NCBI GenBank assembly: GCA_033032175.1
Contig: CM065322.1
Coordinates: 2,728,001-2,792,000 of the forward strand
DNA: 64,000 nt
Direction: 5' to 3'
Source of the DNA: Saturnia japonica
Lineage: Eukaryota; Arthropoda; Insecta; Lepidoptera; Saturniidae
How positions within the stretch are numbered: position 1 is the stretch's first letter; each line of letters begins with the position of its first letter. Below the pieces are notes generated by a model that had not been told where the DNA came from, did no database searches, and saw only the letters and a program-made list of their open reading frames with translations. A program made the position numbers and the translations under genes. Below, piece by piece: positions 1 to 12,486 of this stretch.

Positions 1-1958
1 ACATAAAATACAAATTGGGTATTTCTTATTTATTCAAAATATTATGAAATACTTATCACACAATAGCTTATATTATTTCAAATAAATTCTTACAAACTGT
101 ATTCTTATTTTCTTCCCAAAATTATTGTGTTGTTACAAGCACACAGAGAGATGGCGTTAGTAGTAATTTAATATACCCTTTTCATCAAACTAAAATTGCC
201 ATAAATGCGGTTTGTACGTAGATTTTTTTAATGTAAGTTTGTAAAATCATTATTATTTAAGCTTCAAGTTTATTTTGAATCTATTATGTATTATTATTAC
301 AAATATAGGTAGGTACTAAGTCTATTTGATGCTTTTAACAAAGGCCAATTAAAATCAATATCAAATTAAATTCATCCCCAACGTAAATCAATAAAATAAA
401 GAGAGGGCTGAAAATAGGATGATTTCTAAATTTTAATCCAATCCACCTACCTTCAAAGTATGGCTGTATTAAATGGTTGAAAATCTATTTTCAAGCATGC
501 TATGTTCCTGCAGAAGCATTTAAGACCCAAAGCCTATTATTTATCCCTTAATCACTATTCCTCATTCTTAATCACTTATTATCACATGAAATTCTGTTCA
601 AAAACTAATATATGCATTTAAAATACAATGCTTAATGTATTGTATAATTATAGAATAGAAAATATAGCAAAAAAATTAAACACTATTAGGGGAGTACCCC
701 TAGTATTTAACAAAATTGTTGCAACATATTTATTAGATTTTTCGACCAATCCTAAAGCTATATAAAGTAGAAAATTGTGAATTCCCTAAATTTCTATGAT
801 ATCGTAATTATGTAATGCTATTTATTTTACAATGATTACCAGTTTTAATTAGATATTTGCTAGGGTGATGTAATAAAATCGGTTCTAAGAATGTTTAATG
901 ATCGACGTTTGTTTGAGAAAAGGTGTAGGTATATAATTATTAATATGTTTATTAATCATTAACAAGAAACTGCATGACCACTGCAACGGTATTTAAGTTT
1001 AACGTATTCAGATGGTGAATTTTTTCATTTGGCAATTATCAACTACTTTTACAGTATCTTGATAGTATGTCTTAGTTTCTTTGTTAAAATATTAAAATCA
1101 CTATGGATATGCCACGCCAACTTTCGTACAAAGATTGTAAAAACACATTCAACTTAACAGACCGATTTAAAACTTAGATTATTGTATATATTTATTTTAA
1201 GTTATAAAATAAATAAAAACCACCGACAATGGTCTTTATTATTAAAGCATAATATAGCTACCTGTTAGTGGAATAATTTTCAGATTAGATAGGTTACCTA
1301 GTTCTAGAGGTACTTTCTACAAACATACAAATTTACTTCTTTATAAGTAATAGAAGTACATATTTTAGTTTTTTAAGTGAACATTTCTTTATTCGCGTTG
1401 AGCGATTTTTGGTACGGGAAAAACTTATGGGTTCGCGTGACCTTCGAGTCACCGATGACCTCAACATGCTCGTAACGTATTGCGCTTGCGACAGACTACC
1501 GACGCGTATTGTAGCGGCTTGTGTACATGTATACGCATATGTAACTCGACTATACCATAAGCGTGTTTGACTTTTTGCATGGTTTAAAATCTTGTGATTT
1601 CGCGTCACCGACATGCTCTGCAATATTTCAGAATATAAATTATTTAAAAATTCTAAATTGTGTTGGCAGTTCTTATGACTACCTCCGTTATTTTTCTTAT
1701 ATAATACATTTTAATTTTAAGTTTAACGGGACTAGTTATAAATAATGCTTCCAGAGTGTATTGTTGTGAATATTTATTGTATGTTACAATTAGTTTTTAT
1801 GTTTGTTATTCAATCAAACAAAAATGTTTTTGAAAATTTGGCACACAGATAATTTATAGCCTAGGTAGCCTAGATACACACATAATTATAATACTTTTAT
1901 CCCGGTAAAACCCCAATTACGAAGGCCATACAGACGAAGTCGCAGGCAAAACTATATA
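1..1958. other. AT-rich stretch without a recognised gene
   Basis: No coding region that I can support. A small perfect stem pairs TAGGGG (687-692) with CCCCTA (697-702). A patch at about 1385-1620 is richer in G+C than its surroundings and reads open for 96 codons on the minus strand, but the product has no recognisable motif. It is more likely an unnamed repeat than a gene. Confidence 0.5.
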
Positions 1959-2856
1959 CAGTGTAATCTTAATATAAAATGCCCCCATATAACGAATTTT
2001 TCGATTTAACGATTTTTTCAAAATTCTCTAGAACTGTACATAAGAACTAATGCAATTTTTTTAATGCATTACAGGAATGCGCTTGGCTTCAATCTTACCT
2101 AATGGAAAGTAAAGATGAGACCGATTATATATCGCACTTACCTATTAAATGCCTATTCACTCTTTGCTTGAAGACTCCCAAGTCATAGGTGGATGGGAAA
2201 ACAGACGACGGGAGTGAATTCCACTCCTTTGCCGTTTGCATAATGAATGACGTAGCATAACGCTTACCTACCTTATGTTATACCTTAAAATTACGAATTT
2301 ATTTATCTAATCCTTTTTATAACGAATTTTGAATAATTGCAGAATATCTAGATAGAAATCAATAACCTACCTCTATTTTACGAATTTTTCAACCTATAGC
2401 TTTTACATAACGTGTCCTATCAATAATTCCCACTTAACTATACAATAGTAATTCATGTTTCGACAGGTTCAGACACGTTAAATTTTTTGTATGACAGTAA
2501 TTCAGAGCTCAGTGAAGTAAACACTGTGGTTCGTAATTGTTGTTAGTTTTAAAGTTCCTTATGTATCGTAAAGAAGCGAAAAATCATTAAGTATGTAGAC
2601 GAGAATCTTACCAAGAAATAAAAAATCGTTAAAAGTTTGAAATTCCCACAAGTACATTGGCGCTATAACAGATTTTAGCAGGGTAAGCAAATGAGCATCG
2701 ACATAATTTTGAGGTTGATAAACAATTTTTTTTACCTTACTAAAACGAATCGTAGTCCAATCTAACCTCTTTACAACAAACTTCATGGTAACAAATTACG
2801 CGGTTTATCGAATATTTTTTAATACCCCAGAGTTTCGTTATATTGCGGTTGCACTG
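1959..2856. mobile_element. pogo/Tigger-like non-autonomous DNA transposon
   Basis: The two ends form imperfect terminal inverted repeats: the left begins CAGTGTAATCTTAATATAA, and the reverse complement of the right begins CAGTGCAACCGCAATATAA (15 of 19 identical). A TA dinucleotide flanks each side (1957-1958 and 2857-2858), as expected for the Tc1/mariner/pogo superfamily. The interior repeats the phrase TAACGAATTTT several times and holds no transposase, so the copy must have been moved in trans. A piece of LINE reverse transcriptase is embedded near 2120-2265. Family assignment is by TIR resemblance only. Confidence 0.65.
2120..2265 (-). pseudogene. LINE reverse-transcriptase C-terminal fragment
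   Basis: The minus strand reads a stretch containing AKEWNSLPSSVFP followed by LGVFKQRVNRHL. This matches the usual C-terminal end of a non-LTR reverse transcriptase ORF in insects, where an R/KxWNxLP motif precedes a short Phe-Lys-Xaa-Arg-Val helix. The fragment lies inside the pogo-like element, so either it was captured by it or it inserted into it. It is probably the same LINE group as the fragment at 31800-32235, which carries the segment normally just upstream. Confidence 0.6.
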
Positions 2857-4394
2857 TAGTAGTATTTAAATTTGTATATCACAATAATACGGTGAAAATG
2901 TATTCATTAAACATCACGTAAAATAGCACAGAGATATAAACCTGTGGAGGCTTTTCAGCCGATGTCAATTGTATCTACATAAATTTACGACTCTTTTCCA
3001 TTACCGTATTAAATATTAATGCTTATTTATATTGCACTCGGCTTGCTATGCTTTTTAGTGCGAAAGCGTTCGATTCTCGTTCCTTCGAGATTTTTTCATG
3101 AAAATATTATAGCCAATGGAGGAACAGTCCACAGTCCACGTCATGTTAAGTTGTTAAATAACAATAACCAATAGTCTCACTTAATGCTGAGAGGTCCTAG
3201 GGTAGCCTATTTGACACTCAAATGCAACTATGTATTACAACCCACATATAGTTGCTTGGAGATAGATTTGCAATTTAAGCTAGCCAAGCGAGAATTAAAC
3301 AACACCCTACAATAATGAACAGCGTAGACGGCGTCGATATCGAATTCATTCAAAATAGAAACATACTTATGGTCACTACTGTTCCATTATAGTTCCAAGC
3401 CTCGCAGTAACAAGTGGAGTTTAAAAAAATAGTCACTGCAGCCTTTAGTTGTCTTTAGCCAACATCTATCAAACTACAGTGATATCCAAAGTTCGTTAGT
3501 AATAGGTTACTACTCCGAAGGGCTTAAAAGCAACGGCTCGTGGAACAACTTGTTGTCAAATAAACAATTCAATGTAGAACAGCAGCGCGCCTTGCTTTTT
3601 CTGCAAAAGTAGATATAACCGCAGTTTTACCGTAGCGGATTTTGCGTACATCCTCTAATTATAAAACTAGATTTAATAAAATTGTCATTATTTACTGGTG
3701 TGTGGATAATGAATATCACGATGCACCCTGACTTTTGTTTAGTGTCTGTACAACGTGATCAAAATACTTTAAGATTCAACCGTTTTCCTGTTTTAGAGTT
3801 TAATTCTAATGTTGTAGACTATTTTGATTAATAGACTTTTTGAAATGAGATTTTAACTGTAATATGTCGGCAGTTTTAGAATCAAACACATTTACCGAAG
3901 TTATTAAATTATTGAATAGTGACATTCGGAAACAACTTTCCCAATAGTTGTATGTAGAGTAGAAGTTTTGCAATATCGTAAGGATTTCCGTTTCGGATAT
4001 CTGGATCATAAGTCAAATAAAATTATTTTGATTGTGTATATGTGGTTCGTAATCCTATCAGGTATCCTAACGGTTCACTAATCCGCAACAATAACAACTT
4101 ATTATAATAATATTTTATGAATTACATATATGTAACAGGCAATGGAGAATTTGAAATGTGGAAATCATTATCAAAAATCGATTAAAAAAAAAAAAACTTT
4201 TTATCGCTATAGCTTTTTAGCACAATCTCACATGATATTATGTGAAGATGTGACGGAACACACCTATTTAATTGCCGTCAAATTTTTCAATTTGATGATG
4301 GTAGCTATCCAAACATGCGTTAGAAAAATCGCTAAAACCATGCTGTGGTTTTATCGCAATATTTTACTCCAATTAGAGGTTTTGATAGCCTTAC
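2857..4394. other. no feature recognised
   Basis: AT-rich, many stops in all frames. I see no exon signals or repeat that I can name. Confidence 0.5.
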
Positions 4395-4650
4395 CATGTG
4401 AAAGCGAGGCAACAAGTTCAAGGGTGCCAAAGTGGGCGAAACACGGCTCGAAAATAAGTTGCGATCTGACTTATTCCCTATCCTTAAAATTCGATCTAAC
4501 CAACTATACATATACATGTTTCTGCTTTCAAAGAGGAAGAAAGAAACATGCGTATATGCATTTAGTAATTTGTTAATATGGTCTAAGTCGAACTAGCCAA
4601 AAAAAAGGTGTCTTACAGAATCTATGTACATGAGTGCCCGTACATAATAC
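4395..4650 (-). repeat. diverged Jockey-type LINE 3' UTR fragment
   Basis: Aligns by eye to the 3' UTR of the LINE at 24285-25320 in the same orientation: it shares GGGTGCCAAAGTGG, a diverged copy of the GTCGCGATCTATCTAATTCC segment, and the CTTACAGAA...CTATGTAC block. It retains the 3'-UTR hairpin (arms near 4503-4522 and 4535-4560) although the primary sequence has drifted far from the other copies. The open reading frame across it on the plus strand is incidental. Confidence 0.7.
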
Positions 4651-5389
4651 AGAGTTCTCTCGCCATCGCTTCAATGAATTCTTATAATGCTATAATTATG
4701 AAATTATTATTTCTAAGTCTATATATGTAAAATGAAAGCATTGACGCAGTAATTGAATCTAATTTTGTTAAGTACTGAAAATTGAAGGAAGATTACAGAT
4801 AGACAACGTCGCATGCACCACGTGGGCTTATGTCCGGTGAGTTAATAAATTGCAAACCGTCTGATGTGCAGGGATTAGTTGCATCGCCCATCACAGTCCG
4901 CGAGTTCATTGTACTGTGGTTTTTATTATACAGAGTTGACAAGCTGTGCCCCACGGTTTTACCTGTGTTAATTTTATCCAACAATCACCGCACTGCTAAC
5001 GCACACGTGTAGTCTATCATAATTGTTCTTCCCTAAAGTAAAATTTATTTTAATTATCTCCTAAAATATGTGTCCATATGTTTATAGCATACAAAGAGCA
5101 AAATTTAACTTCATAAAATTTCTTTATGATGAAGTAACTTTTGTTCGTAAAGATTAATAAGCCATGTCTAAAAATAATGCTTATAAATCACTTTTCAATT
5201 ATCTACAAATCTTTGTCACAAAATAACTTATTGTGGCTTACGTATAAGAGATAGGCATATACTATCGCTAATTTTTTTTTAGATATACTAAGGAACAATA
5301 TTTTTATAGAACATTGTATTTCTGTATCATATCATTACGCACAAGCAGTTTCGGAGCTCCTCGAATTCTGACTTACATAACAAAAATCA
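4651..5389. other. no feature recognised
   Basis: No gene or named repeat seen. Two short overlapping antisense ORFs at 4793-5012 have no recognisable motifs. Confidence 0.45.
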
Positions 5390-5560
5390 ATATTTAGGCT
5401 AGCTGAGAGTTGTAGCCTAATGTTAGTTAGACTATACTATTCTTTGTGAGTCTGGCTATCATATACAAAAATAATTCTTTGAATCTGACTAGTAGTTCAA
5501 GAGATTAGCATGTTTAAACAAACAAAAAAACTCTTCCGCTTTATTATATTAGTATACCTA
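5390..5560 (+). repeat. dispersed repeat, pair with 60578-60745
   Basis: About 170 bases shared in direct orientation with 60578-60745: common blocks include TAGCCTAATGTTAG, GGCTATCATATACAAAAATA and CGGCTTTATTATATTA. The closing ACTC...TTTATTATATTAGTATA resembles the 3' tails of insect non-LTR retrotransposons, so it is probably a LINE-tail relic. No coding capacity. Confidence 0.7.
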
Positions 5561-6551
5561 TAGATATAGATAAATACAATGGACGATGACCACAACTTTG
5601 CAATATCAAATTACCGTCGCTGACCAAAAATATTATTGTTCATTAGAGTCCACAGTGAAATAAACTTGTATTGTGGGTTAGCTTATTCTTTCTAAATAAT
5701 TTTCTTGTATGCACTACAAATAAGGTCAAGGTACTATATATTTGTTCTTTGAATACAGTTAATTACAATCTATACATATTTAAAGCCCAAAATATTGTTT
5801 GTTATTTTGTTTGTTTGAAAGTGCATATATCTAAAAGTAGCCTTCAGATTTGATAAATTCTTATTGCATTTTATAGCCTATTTATTGTGGAAGATTATAT
5901 GTTGTATAACTTCACGCTATGACTCTAAAGAGTGAAACAGTAACCATATACAAAATATCTAGGCAAGTACGAGTAGGGAGAAAAACCATAGACTACGCGC
6001 GTCGGATAGTTGTTCGAATACGACACGAACACGAATAAAACCGTGGGGAACAGATATTATGTTATTAATTACTTTTTCTATATTGATTTAACGCGTACGA
6101 AGTCTCAAGTGGTTATTAGTCACTATACAAAAAAACATGTGTGCGGGTTCACATACAATATAATTAAAATTTTCAGAAAATATAAAAATATCTACTTAAT
6201 TATTTTTTTATCCTAAATCATAGGTGCTCTAACCCTAGACCACTCGTACTGTACATACAACAGTGCATACAAGTCTGGCCGCCATTCCGCTAGGCCAATT
6301 GTACGACGATCATAGTCGTGAAAATCGGGACTTGCATTATCCGTGTATAATGTACTCTATCTCATTTTCTCGCACTCCAAATCCCATATATGTATGTCTT
6401 TGACTCTTTTTAGCGTTGCTTTGTTGTTTCATTTCATTTCAAACCGCAAAGTTACTAAAGAAGTTTTCACTTCAAAAAAGTTTACTGTAAAATTTCGTAT
6501 AATCATAGCAAATAAATCTATACTATGGTATTTTATTTTTCTACATTCAAT
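5561..6551. other. no feature recognised
   Basis: Several 60-100 codon ORFs occur here but have no family motif, and the last one runs into the SINE that follows. I see nothing to support a gene. Confidence 0.45.
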
Positions 6552-6815
6552 CTGCCTCTTTAGCCTAGTGGTCGTAAGCGCGACTGCTATGCTCGGGGCC
6601 CTGGGTTCTATTTCCAGGTCGAGAAAAGTGTTTTTGGGGTTTTTTTAAAGAAGTTCTCAGTAGCAGCTCGGGGTTTGGCTTTGTGTCCGATTTAATGGCA
6701 ATAGGCTCGTCCCCTATTTATACACGGCAACTAAAAACATACGCGGCGAACTGTGGGTGTACTAGTACACCTCTGCCTAACCCTTCGGGGATACAGGCGT
6801 AATGGTATGTTTTAT
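6552..6815 (+). repeat. tRNA-derived SINE, family 1, copy 1
   Basis: The head carries an RNA polymerase III A box, TAGCCTAGTGG, and about 40 bases later a degraded B box (GGGTTCTATTTCC in place of GGGTTCGAATCCC). The body contains AATGGCAATAGGCTCG, GCGAACTGTGGGTGTAC and CACCTCTGCCTAACCC, all shared with the copies at 7571, 12235, 36497 and 49661. It ends near GGTATGTT. SINEs are non-coding and depend on a LINE partner for retrotransposition. Confidence 0.9.
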
Positions 6816-7246
6816 GTATTCAAATTGATAGTTTGAGATTGCGTAGACCATATTGCACCTGTTATTTTACAAATATGTATAATTCTCGACGTTTTCATTC
6901 GCCGCGCTCACAAAGTACTTTACACTACGTTGGTTTAGACGGTGAAAGTCGTGGGAACCTCGTAATATAACAGTTTCAGTTCCAGTGGCACTGCTTCCAG
7001 TTGCATAAAGTTTTATACAATCAATCGGAATCATTTTTTATCGCTCGTCCGACAGAGCTAAAGATTTTGGCAACGAAGTACCTTATTATAGGTTGTGAGC
7101 TAAACTGAAAAAATCGAACCGATCGACGCTAAAAAAGCAATTAGGATTTTCAAAATTATGATGACCATATTTCTATGAGTACAATTGGTCGATGGTTCGA
7201 ATCTCGCTGATTTGGTTTTTTATATAAACTAATTTTTTGAGTTTTA
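6816..7246. other. no gene; isolated B-box-like motif
   Basis: GGTTCGAATCTC at about 7193-7204 resembles a tRNA B box, but I see no tRNA cloverleaf or A box at the right distance. Otherwise nothing recognised. Confidence 0.4.
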
Positions 7247-7500
7247 AACCGACTTCGAAAAAAGGAGGTGGTTCTAAATTCTAATGTATATATATTTTTA
7301 TGTATATTCTCAGCCATAACTTCTTTGTTTATGAACCGATTTAGATTATTTTTTCTTCGTTGGATAGGGGATACCTCAAGGGTAGCCCCATTTTAATTTT
7401 ATTGGAAATGGACTTATGACTTCTAAGATAAAGTTATGAAAGTAAACACTTTTTTATTAATTACTAACGACCCGCCCCAGCTTCACACGGGTACGATTTA
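7247..7500 (+). repeat. dispersed repeat F, copy 1
   Basis: Begins AAACCGACTTCGAAAAAAGG and continues with CAGCCATAACTTCTTTG, TTTATGAACCGATTT and GGATAGGGGATACCTCA. The same unit recurs at 19803, 33400 (inverted), 38400 (inverted) and 45412. In Lepidoptera such units are common non-coding retroelement-related repeats; the exact class is not decided here. Its distal part adds ACCCGCCCCAGCTTCACACGG, a tail-type motif also common in moth repeats. Confidence 0.75.
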
Positions 7501-7570
7501 CAAAGTGGTATATTTTATGTTTAAAAAAGCCTGATTTAGGGTTTATCGCTTTAATATTGACATTTCATAA

Positions 7571-7820
7571 CTGCCTCATTAGCCTAGTGGTGTTAAACGT
7601 GACTGCCATGATCGAGGTCCTAGGTTAGATTTTCAGGTCGAGCCAAGTGCTATTGGGGTTTTCTATGAATTTCTCAGTAGCAGCTTGGAGTTTGGTTTTA
7701 TGCCCGATTAATGGCAATAGGCTCGCCCCTTATAACATGAGACCTAAACAGACCCAGCGAACTGTGGGTGTACACTTCTACCTAATATTTCGGGGGCACA
7801 GGCATGATGGTATGCTATGA
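7571..7820 (+). repeat. tRNA-derived SINE, family 1, copy 2
   Basis: Starts CTGCCTCATTAGCCTAGTGG with an intact A box; the B box is damaged (AGGTTAGATTTTCAGG). The body matches the other copies at AATGGCAATAGGCTCG and GCGAACTGTGGGTGTAC, though several short deletions have shortened it. It ends at GGCATGATGGTATG. Confidence 0.88.
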
Positions 7821-8719
7821 AACTTCATAGTTACGAATAGTGCACCTAGTTTGCGTCGCGCAATTTATCATAGGTTTGTTAGGAAGGATTTCTTTGGTCG
7901 CAAATAATTTTGAATTCGTAATATCTTCTATAATATTCATTGGTGCATTGAAAACTGTAAACGACAATTGTAATCTACATTAAATGTCCAAGTTAATTAA
8001 CAAAGTTGTCTGGATAAAGATTAATACTGAATTGGAGGAAATAACTTCGCAAATAACGTAATATTTTTAATTATTATATTGAAAAAAAAATGATTACTGT
8101 GAGTCAAGGAAATAGACATATGCCATCCCGGACTCTTTTCTAGGTTTTTTAAAGGACTACCAATTCTTTAGAACATTATTTTGATATATTATATTATAAG
8201 GTTTAACCAGCGAAATCCATGTAAGCGCCCGAAAATCACTTCTTGACGACTTGATTAAAAATAATTGAATTTTCTCTACTATACAAAAACTTAATTGAAA
8301 TGTATTGTATACATAAACCTTCCTTAAATAATTGTCTAAATGATAGTGAAAACAGCATTAAAATTACTTGCGTAGCTTAAAAAACCTAAGCGTATATAGG
8401 TAGACAGGCAGCGAGAAGCGATTTCCTTTTATACTATGTTCCGATTATAATAAACATATAAAAAAATATATATTTATTCAGTACATCCAATTCAATTTAT
8501 TGAATGGTCTGTGGTGTTTTGTTGTGCCCATTGCATGCAAGAGGCGGAGGATTTGGCCATCAATTAGGAACACCACCCTAATTATATCTAACGGATCTAA
8601 GTCGCTGAGGCTGAAAACAAAAGAAAAATATTACTATGTTTTGTGAATTTTATGATTAATTTTATTAAGTTAGCTTTAACCGGCATTGGTATTGTTTATA
8701 GGTTAATTTCAATGGTTTT
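7821..8719. other. no feature recognised
   Basis: No supported gene. A patch at 8516-8600 is slightly GC-richer (contains GCAAGAGGCGGAGGATTTGG) and may be an unnamed repeat. Confidence 0.4.
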
Positions 8720-8930
8720 GATATGTTCATGCCTCGCGGTGCATTCGTAGTAAGTAAGCCCTACGCGAGAAGTCGCGGGTTCGATTCTAAATAATTGTAG
8801 ACATTAAAAAGACATACAAAAAAGTCATTCGCTGACGTCTATCTTTTATAGAACACCCACAATAAGCAAGTTTCGCGCGGGTATTTTGTAGTCCACGTGA
8901 GCGAAGCCACGAACACAGCTAGTGTATAAT
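8720..8930 (-). repeat. SINE/LINE-tail remnant with tRNA-like B box
   Basis: CGCGGGTTCGATTC near 8777-8790 is a good B box, preceded by GCCTCGCGGTGCATTCG. About 30 bases on, the minus strand holds a retroelement tail with GTGGCTTCGCTCACGTGGAC and CTTATTGTGGGTGTTC, also present in plus orientation at 30762-31165. The tRNA-like part and the tail point in opposite directions, so these may be two separate insertions. Confidence 0.6.
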
Positions 8931-10086
8931 ATATTAGCTGTTGAGTTATTATGATACAAAGTTTGCTTAGTTTGTAATTAAACGGCCGTATGTGCAATTA
9001 TATTAATTTTATATTTATAAATTGATTTAAGTCTACGAGAAAAAATATTGTTATAAAATATACAACTCTCAGTCAAATCTCAGTAAAACTTTCGGTCCTT
9101 ACTTGAAACCGATTACATAAAAAATGGAGAAACTTTGTTACCTACTTACTGCGTTGAGGCAAAAAACTTTACTCCGATCTTGGCAAAAAACGTAAACAAA
9201 CGTTCATTCGGAGCCAAGTCTGGACTTGTCGTGGACAAGCGATAACCTTTTAGAGGTAAAGGAAACTGTATTCGAACGACAAATAATAATTATGTAACAA
9301 TAATGAAAATACTTGTTATTGTGTTTTAAATCTATTATTGTATATTTTGAATTGTTATTTATTTGCAGCTAGTCAGAAATAAATACAAGTAGTATTCGGA
9401 TTACACATTTGCTGTTATAGTAAATATAATGAATATTAAATTTTAAAGATACATATATCAAAATTCTTTTAAGAATTGAGTAGTCATGGTCAATTATAAA
9501 ATCATTTACCCTAGAAATAGAATTACTACACAAAAACGGCTATAACAAAAAGTATTCACTTCTGACTCCGGCTTATAAAAACACTTGTAAATGCATTAAA
9601 TGATAAGACCAGAACCATTAGAGGACAGATAAGCTTTGTTATTGCAACTGCTAAACGAATTTCGTAATATAGAGGCGAGTTAATAGAAATGAAAGATTTC
9701 ACTTATCCCACATTGTTGTAATATTTTGTATGAAATTAATATTTTCTCTCATCAAAGTTTACATTCAAAATCAAATGTTGTTCTTTACAGATCAATGTTT
9801 TGTAATATTTTTTTATCGATACTTAAAACTTTATTAAAGTTTTTAATACACAGTTTATTGCACATACGTGCATATGGTATAATAAAAAAAAGTCTTCTAG
9901 GTTATGCAAATTAAACAGAAAGGTATATGCAAGTTAATTAAGAATATTTATTGAACGATGTCGATATTTAACAGCTTTAAGTTTAAATCATAGCATACTT
10001 GTGATAAACTCGATGCCCTTATTAAAGATATTTTCTATTATTAAAGGACAAAATAATTGCTTTGTTCAACATAACGACCTATTTAC
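8931..10086. other. no feature recognised
   Basis: Very AT-rich; one 62-codon ORF at 9726-9914 has no motif. Nothing else seen. Confidence 0.45.
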
Positions 10087-10230
10087 GAAATCATTATCAT
10101 CATTTTAGCCGAAAGACGTCCTCTGTTCGACATAGACCTCCGCCAAAGATCGTCACCTTCACAAAGAAGACAATTCACCCAATAACCACTGTAAACATCC
10201 ACCGACATCTATGTTTTTCTTAACATTTTC
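10087..10230. repeat. short dispersed-repeat fragment
   Basis: ATCATCATTTTAGCCGAAAG then GTCCTCTGTTCGACATAGACC followed by CTCCGCCAAAGATCG resembles a very common moth repeat (a TCATCATTTCAGCC / CCACTGCTGGACATAGGCC unit). Recognition is from memory and the copy is diverged. Confidence 0.5.
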
Positions 10231-11954
10231 ATGATGGTGTATCTATCCATATAGTTTAAGGCATCTATCCCCAAAATCGAGTTCTGCACAACCAGTAATT
10301 GTTTTGATCAAACAGAAACAAGTTTTAATGTAAACACACAAGATTAAACTACCTATATTCATAGAAAATATTGAAGGTAAATTAATACCTGGATTTTAAA
10401 ATTAGGAGTATCTTTCAAAAAGTTGGGCATATATCCCGGTTTTAAACTACGTTATTAATATTCATCCACAGAATTTGTAACCATTACAAAATTTCTCAAA
10501 ACAAAAGAGACAGCTTTATAAAAGTGACTATATGACTTCTTACACAATTTTAGTAACAGCTCATATTTTTGATTAAGTAAACGTAAACTAAAACGAATTC
10601 CTAAGTTCATCACGTCTAGAAAATTATTAAAATATTAACTATAACTTATCATTATCATTGTTAATTGTTGTCGTCAAATTTAACTAAACATGAATAAAGA
10701 GCTTTAATCGATATTTATTTAATGTCGAATGTAAACAAACTGATACAAAGAAATCAGCGCGGGCGCAGTTAAACTAAATCTAAGTTGATCGAGCGACAGT
10801 TAAGGTCTTTTATTGAGATCTAGAGTCTGTTTACGTTTAACAGCTGCTGAAATTTATTTTCGTAGATTACGTTCATGCAAGGGACATAGTTGACTCATGA
10901 CTGATCCTAATTAGTTTAAAAATGCATCATCTCAATTTTCAGTGTCATTAAATAGTACCAATTAAAACTTTTAAATTGTTTCCTCATGTACTTCATATAC
11001 ATGGATTGACATGGATTTGAACCTTTTTAGTGAACCGAACATTTCTAATTTTTCCCGGTTTCCTCGAGATGATCTTGCTTGAGCTTCAGGTGTTGATAGT
11101 GTAATTAAAAATATGATTAAAAACTGGACGTGCGGCGCGCACTGAAACTGTGTATTAGATATACAATGTATAACTCTATTTCCATATAATTATCTAGTAG
11201 TATCTCCAGTTATATCTTTTTCTCTCTCATTTAACGAAGTATGACTAAGCCTGACGCGTTCTTGAAATATCACTCTCAATTCTGGTCGAATTAGTTTCAC
11301 TTAAAAAAATCAATTTTTACACAAAGAAAAACGATATTTCTCCAGTCTTAACTATTCGATCATCATGATGATCTACTTATTTACCACCCTTATATTGAGT
11401 ATACGATAGACGCGTCACGTTTTTCTCTATCTTTTTTTTATTTTACGGTCGGTCGCAGGTTATGTTATGTTTACACAGCTGATAGGCCCTTATTGTGTTG
11501 AAATGGATTAGCAGTTTTTGTAAGCTGGCCGTAGCTTTTGTATAAGTGTGTGAAGGTTTACGATGTGTTTTTGTTTTGATTTTTAAATAAAAGCAAAATG
11601 TGTAATTTTGAAATTATATGACATATTGAATCAACAATTTCCATATATGTATTAAGAAAAGAAGTTGGTATTTAAAAGTCTTTCATAATCTTATAAAGTT
11701 TGACCAAAGTGAGTTTTGTCGAGTTCTGATTTTTGTAGAAAGATAAGATGTATAATATATTATACAAATTATGCACTTTGTTGATTTTCTAGAACTGTTA
11801 AAGTTTGTATGTGTGAATAAATATATGTACCTTTATTTACGATAACTATTAGATATTTATAAGTTCTTCTTCTTTTTCCTATTTTGGGAACCGACTCTCA
11901 TTATTAAAAATTATTACTTATATTTTTCCTTTAGCCGGAGGATTATTACTGCCA
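10231..11954. other. no feature recognised
   Basis: No supported coding region, RNA gene or named repeat. Composition is even and AT-rich. Confidence 0.45.
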
Positions 11955-12165
11955 TCAAAGAGTGGGTAATGTTAATTTTTTCATTGTCTTCTGATGAGAA
12001 AGATTTTTTAAGGCTCTTTTGATAACTCAGAATCCATGGTCCTTGTTATTAAATCCAATTCACTTCACTTGTCCTCAACAACCTAACCATATTACGAAAA
12101 ATACCATCAATATTACACAATATAGGGACAATAACGCAAGTATATGAATATAAAAATACTATTTG
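11955..12165. repeat. dispersed repeat K, copy 1
   Basis: Direct-orientation counterpart of 48980-49170: shared blocks include TTCACTTCACTT, ACCATCAATATTACACAATA (CCACCAATATTACATAATA in the other copy) and TATAGGG(A/T)CAATA. The class is unknown. The second copy overlaps a minus-strand ORF with an acidic start (SSDEEAT), so this may be the 5' end of an uncharacterised transposon. Confidence 0.55.
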
Positions 12166-12234
12166 AATAGATCAGTTAAAGAACAAAAATTATCTCCCTA
12201 CTTTTATAATTAAATGGGAAACAAAGTATTTACA

Positions 12235-12486
12235 TACTATCATATACTCACACCTGTGTCTCCAAAATGTTAGGTTACCCACAGTTTGCCGGGTATGTTT
12301 TTAGGTCCCATGTAATAGAGAGCAAGCCTATTGCTATTAATCGGGCACAAAGACAAACTCCGAGCCGCTATTGAGAATTTCATAGGAAAACCCAATAACA
12401 CCTTTTGCTCGACCTGGGAATCGAACCCAGGGGTTCGAACCTCGAGCATAGCAGTCACGCTTAGCACCACTAGGCTAATGAGGCAG
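12235..12486 (-). repeat. tRNA-derived SINE, family 1, copy 3
   Basis: Read on the minus strand it starts CTGCCTCATTAGCCTAGTGG (A box intact). The B-box region carries a small local duplication: GGTTCGAACC precedes a second GGGTTCGATTCCCAGG. Body blocks CGATTAATAGCAATAGGC and ACCCACAGTTTGCC (plus sense) match the family. The ORF covering it on the minus strand is not a gene. Confidence 0.88.

Noticed and set aside
4142..4576. 144-codon plus ORF
   Set aside because: Its second half is antisense to a diverged LINE 3' UTR and the first half has no motif.
7189..7215. Possible tRNA gene from a GGTTCGAATC motif
   Set aside because: No A box or acceptor-stem pairing at the required distance.
8720..8815. 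Possible tRNA gene from GCGGGTTCGATTC
   Set aside because: No cloverleaf; it adjoins repeat tail sequence, so it is a SINE head remnant.
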